Below, one piece after another: positions 34,201 through 48,113 of a DNA stretch of 64,000 nucleotides (its first letter is position 1; each line of letters starts with the position of its first letter). Position numbers and translations under genes: made by a program. Under the pieces are notes generated by a model, which was not told the DNA's origin, ran no database searches, and worked only from the letters and a program-made list of their open reading frames with translations. The DNA comes from Lumnitzera littorea. Its lineage: Eukaryota; Streptophyta; Magnoliopsida; Myrtales; Combretaceae. The stretch spans positions 8,737,183 to 8,801,182 of the forward strand of contig JAMXBB010000002.1 of NCBI GenBank assembly GCA_024138015.1. Direction: 5' to 3'.

Positions 34201-37200
34201 AAAATCTAAAACTAACCATTTTTAAATGTTACACCGAAATTTATTCATTTTAAAGACGAAGTTGTACAAGAGGAGTACACTAATGATCAGAATGAAATTT
34301 CAAAAATTCTCTCGTGCAGACTATCAGAAACTTAGTAAAAAATTGAACGAAAACAATTTTATCATTTTATTATTATTGCATTTGTGCAAAAGTTGTAAAG
34401 AGCTATTTGATTATGTTGCTTTATTTATTTATTTTTTTTTGTAAACATTATTGACATTGTAAATTAAGTATCTAAGGTTATGGAGTTCTTTGAGTCCTAC
34501 GTTTAACTTATGAAGAGCTAATGAGATAAGATAGAAAAACAACTAGATATCCTAGGTTTTCATTTTTATTAGTGAAAATATTAAACTAGCAAAATGATAT
34601 CGATAAGAAAAATCGGATCTCTAACGGTAGAGCTGAAAAAGAGCAATAAATAAAAGATCGAAACTCTATAAATCGATTGCTTGATGTTCTTCTTCTCTCT
34701 TTTATTTAGTTTTTAACTTTTATTATTTGTGTTTTTATTTTTATGCTTAAAGTTAAACAATCAATCTTAAACTACTATCACACTATTTAAACTATTAAAA
34801 GAGGTATTGTTTATAAAATGAAAAGGTTTTAGTTTTTATAAAAAATTATCAATTCACTCACGTTATCTTGATATCTTATATAAGACTTACACTTACGCAT
34901 TGTGCCTTGCTCCACATGATGCTAAACTCTTTTTTTTTTTAATGGAAGGACATAAAGTATTTGTGATAGTTTTTTAAGGGGTTTGATGAAGTAATAGTGT
35001 GAGATTATCTTTCGACCTTTTATTTAGAAGATATATATGTTTTCTTCCTCCAAATATTTTAAAATAGGGTTTCTAATTAGTATGTTTTGTGGATAAAAAT
35101 GCCTGCACTGGGATGGTTTTAGGTGATTATGCGCGTTTTTAAACGACAAGAAATCAGGGGATTAGAGCAACATATAAATCGCTACATTAGTAGGAGCCAG
35201 GAGGGCTACGGACCGAATGAATGAGCTTCTTTCTCACTGAATCTTAACTATCCCAGGATATGATGCACTGATTTTAAACTTTGCTTCCATAAATAATATG
35301 AAGCCACAGCCACCAACATCACATCACCTAGCCTAACCATTTACATAATTAGCTAAAATCCGTGACGGGTGTAGGTTTATAATATACTTATTAGGAAAAA
35401 TAATAATTTTGTTTTTAAGATTAAGAAATAGTACACTTTTAGTTCTAAACATTTATTTATTTTTTTATTTATGTCCTTAATCTTTTTCTTTTTTTTATTT
35501 GAGTTCTCAATTTTTTGAAACTTTATAAAAATAAGATTTTTTATCAAATCAGTTAAATTTTTTGTATATCTATGTGTTAGCTTCTCAATGGCTTTGAGAT
35601 AGTTGGGCAAAGGGGCTGGGATTTCGGACAAATTTTACCTACCCATTTTTCTTACCTTTAATCATTTTTATATAACTTCTTATTACTTTTATCATATAAG
35701 ATAGTTAAATATATTTAATATTATTTTTGTTATATTATGTAATTAAATACGTTTGATAATATCATTTTATCAAATTAATTACTATAAACCAATTTGAAGC
35801 TAATACGTATTGCAAATAATTCATTAAATTTAATGGAAGTCCTACTTTTATAAGGTTTAAAACATTAAGAATTCAAATAAAAGAACTTATGGAAAAATGA
35901 GAAAACCAATAAAAATGTAATTTTTCTTAAGATTATTTATAATTAACATATCACAATATGTAAATGCAAATACTATTATGATCACAATTATGTATGCTTA
36001 CTATATGGAGTTCCATGAATTTATGCGTTGTTCAAAGAAGTTATAATTTTCCACAATATAGGAATCAAACATCATGGGTGCCAAGTTATTGTGTTAGGTC
36101 AAGTTATATAAAGGTTGCAATTATCCTAAAAGTTTAATCATCAATATTAAAATAGATATTGCATGAATAAAAACTTCTAAAATCATTTATATAAAGATAA
36201 CCATGATAAGTTCCAGATTTCAAGATGTGTACCTCGTACACTATTATAAAATATCATCTATGATATGTTTGGTTTATGGAATGAAATAAAGTAGGAATGT
36301 ATAAATGCAATTCTTAAAGAATAAAATAGAAAAATAATATCCATTTCTTGTAGTCTATTAGAGATCTCATGAGTAAATTAGGAAATATGTTAGATTTGAA
36401 AAAAAAAAAATACTATTTTAGTCTTATAAAAAAAATTACAATTTCTTATCTTATAGTAATAATAATTCGCTGATAACTAAATATAAAAATGGATATATAA
36501 AGATGAAATGATTATTTTATTCTAATTTTATGAAGTCAACGATACATGCTATAATACAAAATAAAAATCAGACATTTCACTCTAACTTGCCAAGCCAGCA
36601 TGCAGTGAAACAGTAAATTACACAAAATTATAAAATCTAAATACACAAAATTTCTTGTCCCTTTATGTTTATTCAAATTGCATTGTTTGCTTAATGAAAA
36701 TCAACCCTATGCTAGTATTATGTTAGTACAAACAAGTGCGAACAATGGTTTTGTATTCTAATGATAGGATTATAGTTTTTACATAAAACAAATCAAATTC
36801 GAATTTTCTCCTTCTTTGTTGTAGACACCGGGAAATCAAATGTGCGGACAACAAATTGAGGAAAAAAAAAAAAAGAAAAAACAATGTCCTCTACCTCAAA
36901 TCTTCAATTTGAGTTTCCTGATATAGTTTATATTAATTGACTGTGTGCTTTTTTAGTTTATTATTTGGTTTATATATTAACTTAAGTTACTAAACAAAGA
37001 CCTTTTAAGATAATGGATTAAAACTAACGAATTTGTATCTTGGTATAAAAATTTATTTTATTATATAAAATAAATATATACTTAAAATTCAAATAACAAT
37101 CCGATACCAAATTCTCAAATTATCAACGAACTCCATCTCTATCTAATCTTTTCCCATTTCCATGTAGCTATACCAACAAATCATATATTACTTATTCTTC

Positions 37201-40200
37201 TTTGTATTGTTCTGATTTGCCAATCCAACACAAATTAATACTATGATTTCGATATAAAAGCTATAATATATTTTTAAAAAAAGAATAAAATCCATGGAAT
37301 GTTGCAGAATTTTTTTGATGGGTCACGAGCTTAAGTTCCCATTCTAATTTTTCAAACTTAGGCTATAAAATTAAAAGTTCTACTCCGAATCTTATAATAG
37401 TTGGGTTGATGGGACCGTTTATATATAAAAGTAAAAAAGAAAAAAGAAAGTAATCCACTCGGGTGATTAAAAAAAGAATACTATAATTATTTTAGATAGG
37501 AAATAGGAGGAGTTGCAATTTTTACGGAAAAGGTTATATTATGTTATATGATTTGGCAAAATAATTATAAAAAGAAAAAAGAAAAAGAAAAAAGGAGAAG
37601 CCAAAATACGCGCAACAAGCGTTGCGGTGCATATCTGATCATTATAATAGCTTACAGGCAACGCAGGGTCTGGGGCCGTGTTCCCTGCTGATGTGACATA
37701 ACCAGGCACAATCATATCTTTTAAGCTAAAGGTCGGCAAGAAGATACATTTTACGGTATTAAAAATTTAAAATCCTTGTGTATGTTTATCTAATATAAAC
37801 TAGCAAGTTCCGTACCGATACAGAGGTTTCAAGAAATTGCAAAAATAAATCCTATATGAACTTTATTTTACATATATATACATGTTATTAAAGCAATTTA
37901 AAAATCACTTCTCAAATATTTATTAGTTGAATATTTCAAATAATTGAATTTGAATAAACACAAATACTCATAATGAACTGGGAGTCAATTTAAAAGTTTG
38001 AAACTTGAGCTTATTTTAATGTTTTAAACAAAACTTGAAATAACGAGTTTAATCTAAAACTCAAAATAACACTTAATGAAATTGAGTGATTGGTCCAGAT
38101 TTTCACTACCATTATCTTTTACCAATTTCTATATTTTTTTTTTAACTATAATCTATAATTTCCTAAAATATACTGGAGTGATTTCCTCCGGATTTTCATG
38201 TACGCACTCATCAAGGGCAATGGAAGTGGTTGAGCAAAGTTCCTATAAAGAATTCAGGGCATGGAAATGAGAATGAAATGGAAGAACCAAGGCTTAGATT
38301 TGTCACAACTTTGTAGCATCTACATTATTAAATAGTGTATAATCTTTTAAAGGAAAAAAGGTATAAAATGAGAATAACAAGTTAGTAAAAGGCATTGATG
38401 GTCAAAAAGTAATAAATACTCATTTCCATTTACGGATTGTAGGCTCACTAAATTATTCAGGCCGATTTCCTTTCACCCTAATACGTGGGGATAATCGACT
38501 ATCACAATAGAGAATTACGTGAACCCCCAACTTAGTTGATAGTGGTAACAGGCAAGCTACCCTTTTTGTTAAGGTGGCTAAAAATAAAAAAAAAATTTTA
38601 TTTTTTTCGTTTTTATTTATATTTTAGTAAACTTGCATCTTTTTGCATAATATTTGATTTAGTGTGCTATTTCATTAAATTATTATCTTTGATCAATTGC
38701 TACGTATTCTTCTATCAGCATCAATAAGCAGGATTAGAACCAAATATGCAGAGTGTAAAAAAACAAAACCATAGATATGGAAAGTGAAAAAAGGCAAAAA
38801 TATATATACGACATTGACATCTATAAAAAGATATAATATTATTCTTTAGATAGAATCGGTTCAATCGCCCATTTTATCGTTAATTTATATTTTTTTCAGT
38901 CTAGACTATTAAATTTATAACTAATTTAATAGTGCAAATGTAAAGAAATATAAATCAAGAGTTAGATAAAGAACTAGATTGATTACATAAAAAATAAAAA
39001 CAAGACTCTAGACAAATCTTTATTTAAGATATTCTCATTTTTAATTCTAAAAAAAAAAAGACCAATTTAGGCAAAGAGGAAAATGAATAAATAAAAATGA
39101 AAGTATATTTATTTTATCTAAGAGAGAGAGAGAGAAAGAAATATTGCTAAATTTTTTTGAGTAAATTATAGAGACTTTTCCTATATACTTTTATAATTAT
39201 ATACACATCATTCGTTTTCAAAATAGAGCACTTATATCCCTAAAATGAATATGGGATTTATAGTACTTAAATTAACAGAAAATGTACCCATATTTCGGGT
39301 GCACAAAAGTAAAAGATAAAATTAATAATACATCTTTAGTATATTAGATTAACAAATTTTATATGTGCAAAACTAATTTTTATAACAATAACTATTGTCA
39401 TTAGTCAAATAAAGGATTTACAATTTAAAAATGAAAAAAAAAAATCCTAAACCACCTTTAACAAAACCATCTAAGAGAAGAAATATAAAAATCAACCATA
39501 TTTTTTTTTTCCTTTGGAAGCCAATGTTGGATAAAGAAATGGAGAGAAAAGGGGGCTAGTGGGTTAATAGAGAAGAAAAGAAGAGTAGTTAATTAATAAA
39601 TTTACTATAATAACCTTTGTTTAACTAGTGGTGGAAAAAGAACGATAAATATCGAAAGGATAATTTAAAGAATTTAATGATTAAATTACCATGTCCTCTT
39701 ACTTATATAATATTTCTTTGAATTTACAATTGGAATGGTTATAAGGGAATTCAAATAAATGTAGACATGTAGTCATCATGCATGGTGATTAAAAATATAA
39801 AGGAAAATTATGAATCTTGATATAAATTACATAAACAAAATAAAGATTTATGAAATATTAGCAGAATCAGTTTACCTCAATGAAATTCATAAATTTTAAA
39901 ATTGTCTTGTTCTTACCATTCCTTAGAAACCCGTAGCATTCGTGGTATTTATAATCCATATCATAATTACAGACTGCAGAAAAATTGCGAGAAATTCAAG
40001 TACAATTAGCAAATATCAGGAATTTTATGAGTTCACCAGGAAAATTAATTAGGAATAACAAGAAAAAAATAAATAATAAATAAATTAATAAAAGAAAATT
40101 TATAACTTTGAGGAGACCAATTTGATACTCATAAATATATATAAACTTTGAAAACATATGCAATTTTGTTTCCTTTATTTTGTAAGGTATATTTACTTTT

Positions 40201-40327
40201 TCGCTTCGCATGGAACAACCACTGAGATCTTAATAAATAAATCTTTCATTAGTAATATGAGTCTGATGTCCATTTTGGGAGTATTAAGTATTTTATTTTA
40301 AAAATAGAATGCGTCTATGCAATTTAG
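31218..40327. other. Gene-free AT-rich stretch with short complex islands
   Basis: No gene could be supported. Most is low-complexity AT DNA. Short patches of more balanced composition occur at about 31630-31740, 35100-35370, 37590-37740 and 38160-38280. None has a recognisable coding motif. The end near 32440-32485 resembles the right end of the MITE at 47897-48113. Confidence 0.45.
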
Positions 40328-40352
40328 CCCCCCCCCCCCACCACCCCCCAAC
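40328..40352. repeat. Poly(C) and C-rich tract
   Basis: Twelve C residues (40328-40339) followed by ACCACCCCCCAACC. On the minus strand the G runs could form a G-quadruplex. This is very unusual in such AT-rich surroundings. Confidence 0.9.
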
Positions 40353-43300
40353 CGCATCCCTTTTTGATTTTTGGCTATCCTTATAAGTTAACCTTCACAA
40401 CTACTAAATACAATCACAAAAGTCTTAAAATGTTATGATAATAGCAAAGGACTAAATTATATTTATATTTTATCAAGTCTAAGAATAACTTGGATTCATT
40501 ATTTGGATAAGTGATGGAATATATAATATTAGAACATAATTATGATACAAATAAATACCATTATATTATAATTTAATTATTTATGATTTCATGTACTTTT
40601 GATATAATTCGAATTTAATATAAAATAGAAAAGCAAACATAATCTACCAACATGAGTAGCGGACCCTATTTTTAGGAGCGTGATTATGAATACCAGCGAT
40701 CAACATCGGTGCAAGCTCGCGACAATCCCTTTCAGCACCTTCACCGAGCCCACAAGGAGCAAAAATTTTCACTCCAATTCAAAAAGGAGGAAAAGAGACG
40801 GTGCCTGATGAAGGCCAAATTCGCTCGTGGATTTCATGGTTCTCTGTTTGAATGGTCCCCTGCACCTTCATCCCACCTCCCTTTTTTTTTTGTTATCAGA
40901 CTAGATTTATGTAATATCGTGATCACTAATACATCTCGTAACTATATTAGGAAGTTTGTGATGTTTCCATCCATATGATGTAGTGCATCAAGAAAAATTA
41001 TATAGGAGGGGAAAATTTAAAAATAAGTTTAAATAAAACATCAAGTTTTCAAGTGGTTAAAATATGAAATTAAAATTAAGTTCAATTATTCAAATAGAGG
41101 ATTCCATAATAACACCATTAGTCCATTATATTATGATACTATTAAAACAAATTGATGTTGACGTTATTTGATATATAGAGCTTACATAGTCCTTATGGAT
41201 CAATTTTTTGCGACCTTTTTTATTTTTCTTCTTTCTTTTATTTTTTATTAATTATTTATAGATAATTACACTATTTTGTTTTTAATTTATGTAATTTTTT
41301 CCTTTTCCCCCATTTTTTTATTTTTATATTTTTTTCACGTTTTCTTTATAGCTTTATACATTATTTATCTTTTTTCCTTTTTTTTTATTTACAAAAATTG
41401 ACATATAAATGCCAAATTAGAGCCATGTAAGGGAGCACAAGCTTGTTTCAATGGTGTTATAACAATGTTATAACGAGATTCCTTATCTTAATCATTTAAC
41501 ATAATATTAATACCTTATTTAAAATATTTAAAAATTTAATCCTTTATTTAAACTTATTCCAAATATATACAATCTTCCCTATGTATAATTTTTTTCTAGT
41601 GCAATATAATGGATTTTTTCCTTCACTAAAAACCGAGGTAAATTAATTAAGAAAAAAATAAAATTGGTAAAAGAATTTTTAAAATGTTATAAGAGGTGGA
41701 AGGATAAATCTTAAAGGATCATACTAATATGTTTACTGGAAAGAATTATCTACCGGAATCATAACCTTAAATACCCAATTTTTTGCATAATTATATGATG
41801 CTCACGAGAAGAGATGATTTCACCACCATTGCTAATGGGGGGTTTTATTGGGCGACTCTTTATAAGATATTTAATTCGTTTAATTCGATAAAAATTTTAT
41901 AAGATTTATTTCTATAAGATTTTGAAATGAGTTTTGATAAAGGGGTTCAAACTTTAGAGGAATTTGGTTGAATTTTGAGACATACAAAGTATTCAATGAA
42001 AAAACTCGAACCCGATAAAGTAAGTAATATATACTTAATATCTACATTTTACTATACTATGTCCATTTTATGGATGTTACTCACTTCTACTTTTTTCTTT
42101 CTTTTATTAAATGTATTGACTATTCTAACAATAACCTTATTCAGAGTAAATGGGCCGTGATTATTCTTATTAAAAAGCATGCAACTCTCTATTTTTAAAA
42201 AATATTTTTGGTGAGGATAGGATTTGTAGATTTTCATTGTCCAATAATGTGCATACCTATACTTGTTATCTAGTGAAATATCTAATATATATTCCAATAT
42301 AATATGAATAATTCGATTGATAAGTTTGAGATCGTGCTTCTTTAGTGTTTGTATCAAATTTTCTTTTTTTCAAACAACCTTTTTTATACCTTTGATAAAA
42401 GATAGGTATACCAAAACATCTATAAGAGTATTTATCTATATAATATATATTATATCATGACATATGTATTCAATTTAAGCTGTTTTCTACTTTGTAGGGA
42501 CTAAGAAGTTAGCGAAACCCACAAGAGGTATGACAGGAGAAATTGATTTTATTGTATGACTAGTCGGATCAAGTCAATTTGTTAACAGTTTCAAAAGAAA
42601 AAAAAAATTATAGGGATAAGTTGTAAAAATAAGGTAAAAATTTAGAATTTTTAAGCGAGTTTTGAGAAATCTTACAAGACACTAACTCAAGTCTAGGTTT
42701 TACAAAATTCATCCTAAACTCGCGATACAGTATCCCTACTCGCGGATAAAATATTTTTCTTAATATTATTAAATTCAGATTAATAACTATGATTTAACTC
42801 AATTCTATCTAACTGGATCATAAAATTTAACCCTCGATTGAGTTCAATTTATCTCTTTAATCCTTAACCTTCTTATACATTTACATCAACTACTAAACTA
42901 ATTCTAACAACACCGATTTTCTCCACCATGTAGTCGCTCCATCATATTCTAGATAGTGAGGACTGTTTTTTTTTTTTTTTTCCCCTCTAAACATGCATAC
43001 TTTATTTCTAGATACAAACAAACTTTTTGAAACATAAATTAAACAATTCAAATACATGAATAAATAAATAGACATAAATATGAGGATGGCGAACGTTTAT
43101 TATTTTTCTCCTTCAGGATATTGTCATTTAAATCAGCCATATTCAATGTATAATCAATATATTATGGGTCAATTTCTTCATCGATGACATGGTCCACCAA
43201 TTTTTCCTTAACTGATATCCACATGAAAGTGGGCCCTTGCAAAGTCACACGTCTATCTCCAATCTGACGTGTTGAGACAGAAAGGAATGGAATAAATATC

Positions 43301-45299
43301 CATACAAGTTGGTGGTAAAAAAAAAAACAAAAATCCATATAAGTTGTTTTGTTCCAGACGCTGGAAGCGAACTTATGGGCGGTGTCAAATTTTTCTTTGG
43401 TTTTCCATCGCACATGGTTTTATTTTGATATAATTTTCCAGTTTTAAAATGGTATACTGTTTTGTATCTCCATCGATCGTATATTTAAAAAAAAAAAATT
43501 GATATAAAACGATAAATTTATACTAAAAATATTTTATTTTATATTATAATAACATATGATGGATTGAAATAAAAATTTAAACTACTGGTCGACGAAAAAT
43601 AAACTTTACCGAGACGACCTTTCATGATGAGTGTGGTGGACTTCTATCCTGAAATTTCCAGAGGATATCCTTTGCAATTTGCAACTTGTAGAACACGGCA
43701 TCCAGTTCTACGTTTAAGTGCTTTCAGTCGCAGCTCCCGTATCGATTGAGAAAGCATAAAAAAGAAACCGATCAAATGGAATCTAATTCGATTAGTCCAA
43801 CCAAATCATGTGGAATTTTATGGAACAAAAATAGATTAATTCGTGAATAAACGGTATATTAGCATTGCATGATCGTTAAACCCACTTTTTAAGTAAAGAA
43901 ATCGTATAAAAAGTAAACCTTCTTTCTTTTCATATGAAATTAAAAGCTAAAAACTAAAAATATGAAAAGATATTTGATGGAGTATAAACATTGGAATGAT
44001 ATGGGAGTTGAGGCTTGAAAATGGTTGGTTTGTAGGGTTTGATAAAGCATGAATATACGCAAAGCTAATACCAAATGTCATGATTCCATTCCACATAGAA
44101 TATTTTGTGAAGAGGGCATTGCACCGAAACTGGAAAGGGTTAATTACGAATCTATACCGAGATATCAACAGTGATTCTAGATTTCCTATTCTCCCTTCAA
44201 TTATAAGCATAAAAGTTAGAGCAAATGGAAGTAAACAACTTTAGCTCAAAAGCCAGGTATGTATTCCTGAATTTAAGATATCAAGTGAAACCATCATGTT
44301 GGATTAAAGTCCTTGCACGATACCTTATAGCGGGGTTTTTTTTCCACTAATGGCAATTAATGTATTAATAGCGGTTATATGAGATAATCCACATTCATAC
44401 CAAATTAGAACTTTTCTTTGGGAAGGAGAAAAGATCGTCCATCATGATATATGAAAAAAAATCAATTTGAAAATGTATAAAGAACAATATATTTTATATT
44501 GTAGTTTGATTAGTTGTTAGTATAAACTATCAATTTAATTTGGTTCTTCTACTTAAAATAAATATTTTTTCCTTTTTCTGAATTTTTCTCAAAATGAACC
44601 GAAATAAAAAGCATTTTTTGATGTAAACTAGTGATGAAGCTTAGATATACCAAAAACCAAATCTAGGAGTTCCATTTGATCTGGTTTTTACTTTCTTTCT
44701 CTATCAACTATAATTACGAGTAGGCATGAATTGATTCTTAACATTGAATCAATTGGGAATTAACTTATCTAGTTGAAAATAAGAACTAACTAGTTGGCTG
44801 ATCCTTAACTTGAGTTCACACCCATTGAACCGATGAGTTATGTACTCTATAACATTGATAAATTGCTTCAAGGAAAAAAAAACAAAGTAAATTCACTTAT
44901 AATGAACAAATGATACATACATAAACACTCCACACACACACACATAAACAAACACATACATGACAACATAAACACACACCTATGAAAGAGAAGTACATAC
45001 ACATACACCCATCTTTCTTACCAATGTATGCGTACAAACTCCCCTTATTTTTGCACTATCACAAACACACAAGATCATACACGTCCTCTCTTTCCTATAA
45101 ATATGTCATATGTTAATTTACATTTATAAATTTTACAAGCTTTTTTAATGACATTTGTATCGTAATATATATTGGCATCTTTAAGTAATATTTCTTATAT
45201 GGTTTTTCTAGAAGTCATAAGCTCTTTAAGTAGGTGATTTTAGTCAAGTCGATAAAGAAAAAAGGCTTAAAATTGAAAAGAGATTGAAAGGATGATTAT
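40353..45299. other. Gene-free stretch with complex islands
   Basis: No supported gene. Islands of higher GC lie at about 40660-40880 (with an open frame at 40709-40978 that resembles nothing known to me), 43160-43280 and 43610-43750. A CA-rich simple region is at about 44930-45075. Confidence 0.45.
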
Positions 45300-45990
45300 T
45301 GTTGTTGATACAAGATTTTTGGACATTAACTCATTAGGCCTTCATTGACCTAATTAGGATATAAGTCGACCTTTCCAACCCTTAACTATATTGTTTGAAC
45401 TCTAGGGACCCATTGTTGAACACTCCTTAGGGTAACCGACTTCTTTTTGGTTGAAGTTGCCCACCTGACTCTCATACTGTCCATTCTTGATGAGCATTTG
45501 GCCCTTTCCATGATGAGCGCTCAACTTAGGAAACTGACCGAGGACATGAGGATGGCCTTGAGAGAAAATCGATGCCAAGAATGGAAAGCCAATCAATCAA
45601 ACTTGTTCCCTAATTTAGTTTGATCATATCTACAAAAGCTACTTTCCTTATTTAGTGAATACACTTTCCCTTCATGGAAGATTTATACTTACCCATACTT
45701 CCTAATTTATCTCAGCTTCTCTAACATAAATAGGGGCGACCCAATTGCAATAAGCTCTCTTTACACACATTTACACACTTATATTCTTTTGCTTTTTTGC
45801 TATCTCGGTCTTGCTCCCCATAAACTACCACTGACTTAAGTATTGAAATAGTTATACTCAACAACACCCTAGTGTTACTCACTATGCTTTGTCGTATAGT
45901 TCTAAGTCCTTATTCCAAGGGCCCATTTATTCCCTAACCTCTATTGGCAGATTCTATAGATGACAACTGTAATAAAACGGTCATTTCACT
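45300..45990 (+). mobile_element. Solo LTR-like relic
   Basis: Complex sequence in an AT-rich setting with a TATA-like ataaatagggg near 45727 and cttaagtattgaaatagtt near 45836, similar to the relic at 29747-30070. The order, TATA box then such a stretch about 100 bp later, fits the U3/R/U5 layout of plant Ty3/gypsy LTRs. Exact ends were not determined. Confidence 0.4.
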
Positions 45991-47896
45991 CCTAATGCTA
46001 TATACTAAGAGTAAACTTCTAGTTGAATTCTTGGAAAATAAGCACGTTAAATAAATGTCACAAATAGTGTTGTCATCTCTTTTTTGTAACACTCCATTGT
46101 ATTGGTTGTGTGTTAGTAGTTATCACCCTGTATTCCATATATTTTCTTTTGTTTTCCTTAGTTTGTTTCATGTTTGATACTTTCTTGAACATCTATATTA
46201 GTCTAGAAAAATTGGACTAATTCAAAAGTTTAATAAAGCAACGGACAAGAAGCGAATTAGAGAGTAAAAAATATTTATGGAAGATAGAGACAATAAAAAC
46301 ATCTTGTAATGGACAAAGGTAGCTCTTCATAAACAAATGGCAACAAAGTTATTTAATTTTAAATTTTTTCCATACATTTTACCATGATCTCACGTTCTAT
46401 TCTTTGGTGGCAATATTGAAATCAATGTTGCATTAAAGTAGCAATCTTATTCATTTTTTTTTTCAATTCTTGACTTTTTTTTTTTTATCACATTGACTCA
46501 AATAACTTATTTTAATAATTTAGGATTTTTAGGAAAACAACACAATGATAATGATTATAACACGTGCTGTGGGACTATTTTTAAAATTCTATAATATATG
46601 GAAAATATCAACATTAGAAACAACGTAGCATCTTTTATATTTTAGTTATTTTGTTGCGTTACTTTGTAATTACTCAATGTATGAATAGTCTACATTCCAA
46701 CACATTAGATCCAATCAAGTTAAATTGTTTAGAGTTGAACCGTCAGGGTCAAGCAAGTGTGTTTAGATCAAAACAATAAATGGGCTTAAAAAGAGAGTCA
46801 AACAAAGATTAATTTTGATTGAATCAATTAAGCCAATCCCGATCCAATAACGTCGATATAAATAGGATAGAAAGACATTCTATTCTTCTACCTATAAAAA
46901 CATCAAACTTAAAAAGAACCACTATTATTTAAAACTCATATAGTCGTAGAACTAATTATCAAAATCCACTGGACTATGTATAGGATAAGCAGGTTTGAAG
47001 GTTAGTTTCAGTTATGAATTCTAAAACTTGCTCCAATGCATGATATGTCGATGTTCTTGACCTAAAGACTCTAGGTCCTCAAGTACCTTTATAATTTCTT
47101 GTAAAGAAGCTAATAACTAGTTACCATGACATGAACTAATAAAGATATGATTAAATCATTCTTGGTAGGGATAAGAGTTTGTAGTGGGAGCAAGGTACAA
47201 GGTTATACAGGTACACTACATAACAAATACTTCTCATAATACCTTGCACTATACCTTATGGAAACTACATGATACATGATAGCCTCTAAAACTTATAAAA
47301 GTTTATTTTATATCAATTATATAATATTAAAATTTTGAGATAAATTTTTTATAACAAAAGCAGCTAATGTTTTCTATTCATTCAAATAATATGTATAAGT
47401 TTAGAAAAGTGACATTACAAATCTAATTTATATAACATCATAGACATGAGTAACAATATAAAATGAAAATGATAAAATAATACTTCTTTAGGTTCATGAA
47501 AAAGGCACAACCTCCGTCTATGGATACTCTATAGTCTATTAGAAAGGTTAATTCACTTATTTAAAATGTACAATATCAAATCCATTACAACATACTTACA
47601 TGTTTAACATTCGATGAAAAATATTACTTAAAAAGGTAATGTTATTCAAGTAGAAGAATAGAGATAAAGGTTGATGGAAAATCAAAACGTAAAGAGAGTA
47701 CAAGGAAAAAGCGAAAAAATGACATAAACTCTTTCACATTTCTTATAAATGATGGAATTGGGATATAGTTTATATATTTATTTCTTTTTAGTAAAATTGG
47801 AAAGGTAGAAATATAATATTATTTTATTTCATTATTATTATTTATTGTTTACCGAATGGGTACAAGATATCCTAAAACTTATATTATATATATCTT
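45991..47896. other. AT-rich intergenic DNA, nothing recognised
   Basis: No gene, RNA or transposon structure that I can support. Confidence 0.45.
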
Positions 47897-48113
47897 GTGT
47901 TATGTTTAGTATGCGAAAATAGATCGGAATAGAACCACAACTCCTAGTCCTATTCCACTTTTTTATGTCTGGATATACTTTTAAAAGTCGGAATCTTGAT
48001 TCCTAGAAATCGTCAATTCTAACTTTAAAGAATCAAAATTACAATCGTAATTCTATTTCGACTCATTTTATTTTATTCCATCCTAATCCATTCGCACATT
48101 CCAAACATAACAC
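47897..48113. mobile_element. MITE with good terminal inverted repeats
   Basis: The ends are inverted copies: GTGTTATGTTTAGTATGCG on the left and GTGTTATGTTTGGAATGTGCG read inward from the right; similarity continues (AGATCGGAATAG against GGATTAGGATGG). 217 bp, no coding capacity. The target duplication is not clear. The right end resembles 32440-32485. Confidence 0.65.

Noticed and set aside
37539..37739. Minus-strand frame beginning MPTFSLKDMIVPGYV
   Set aside because: The sequence looks less random than its surroundings, but it is short, ends in a poly-Phe low-complexity tail and matches nothing I can name.
40709..40978. Possible small gene of 89 codons
   Set aside because: No recognisable domain, no intron or promoter signal, and the C-terminal part runs into T-rich low-complexity DNA. 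Kept only as a complex island.
44930..45075. Possible array of short CA-containing repeats
   Set aside because: Irregular CA-rich simple sequence with no constant repeat or spacer; a CRISPR array is not expected in a plant nucleus.
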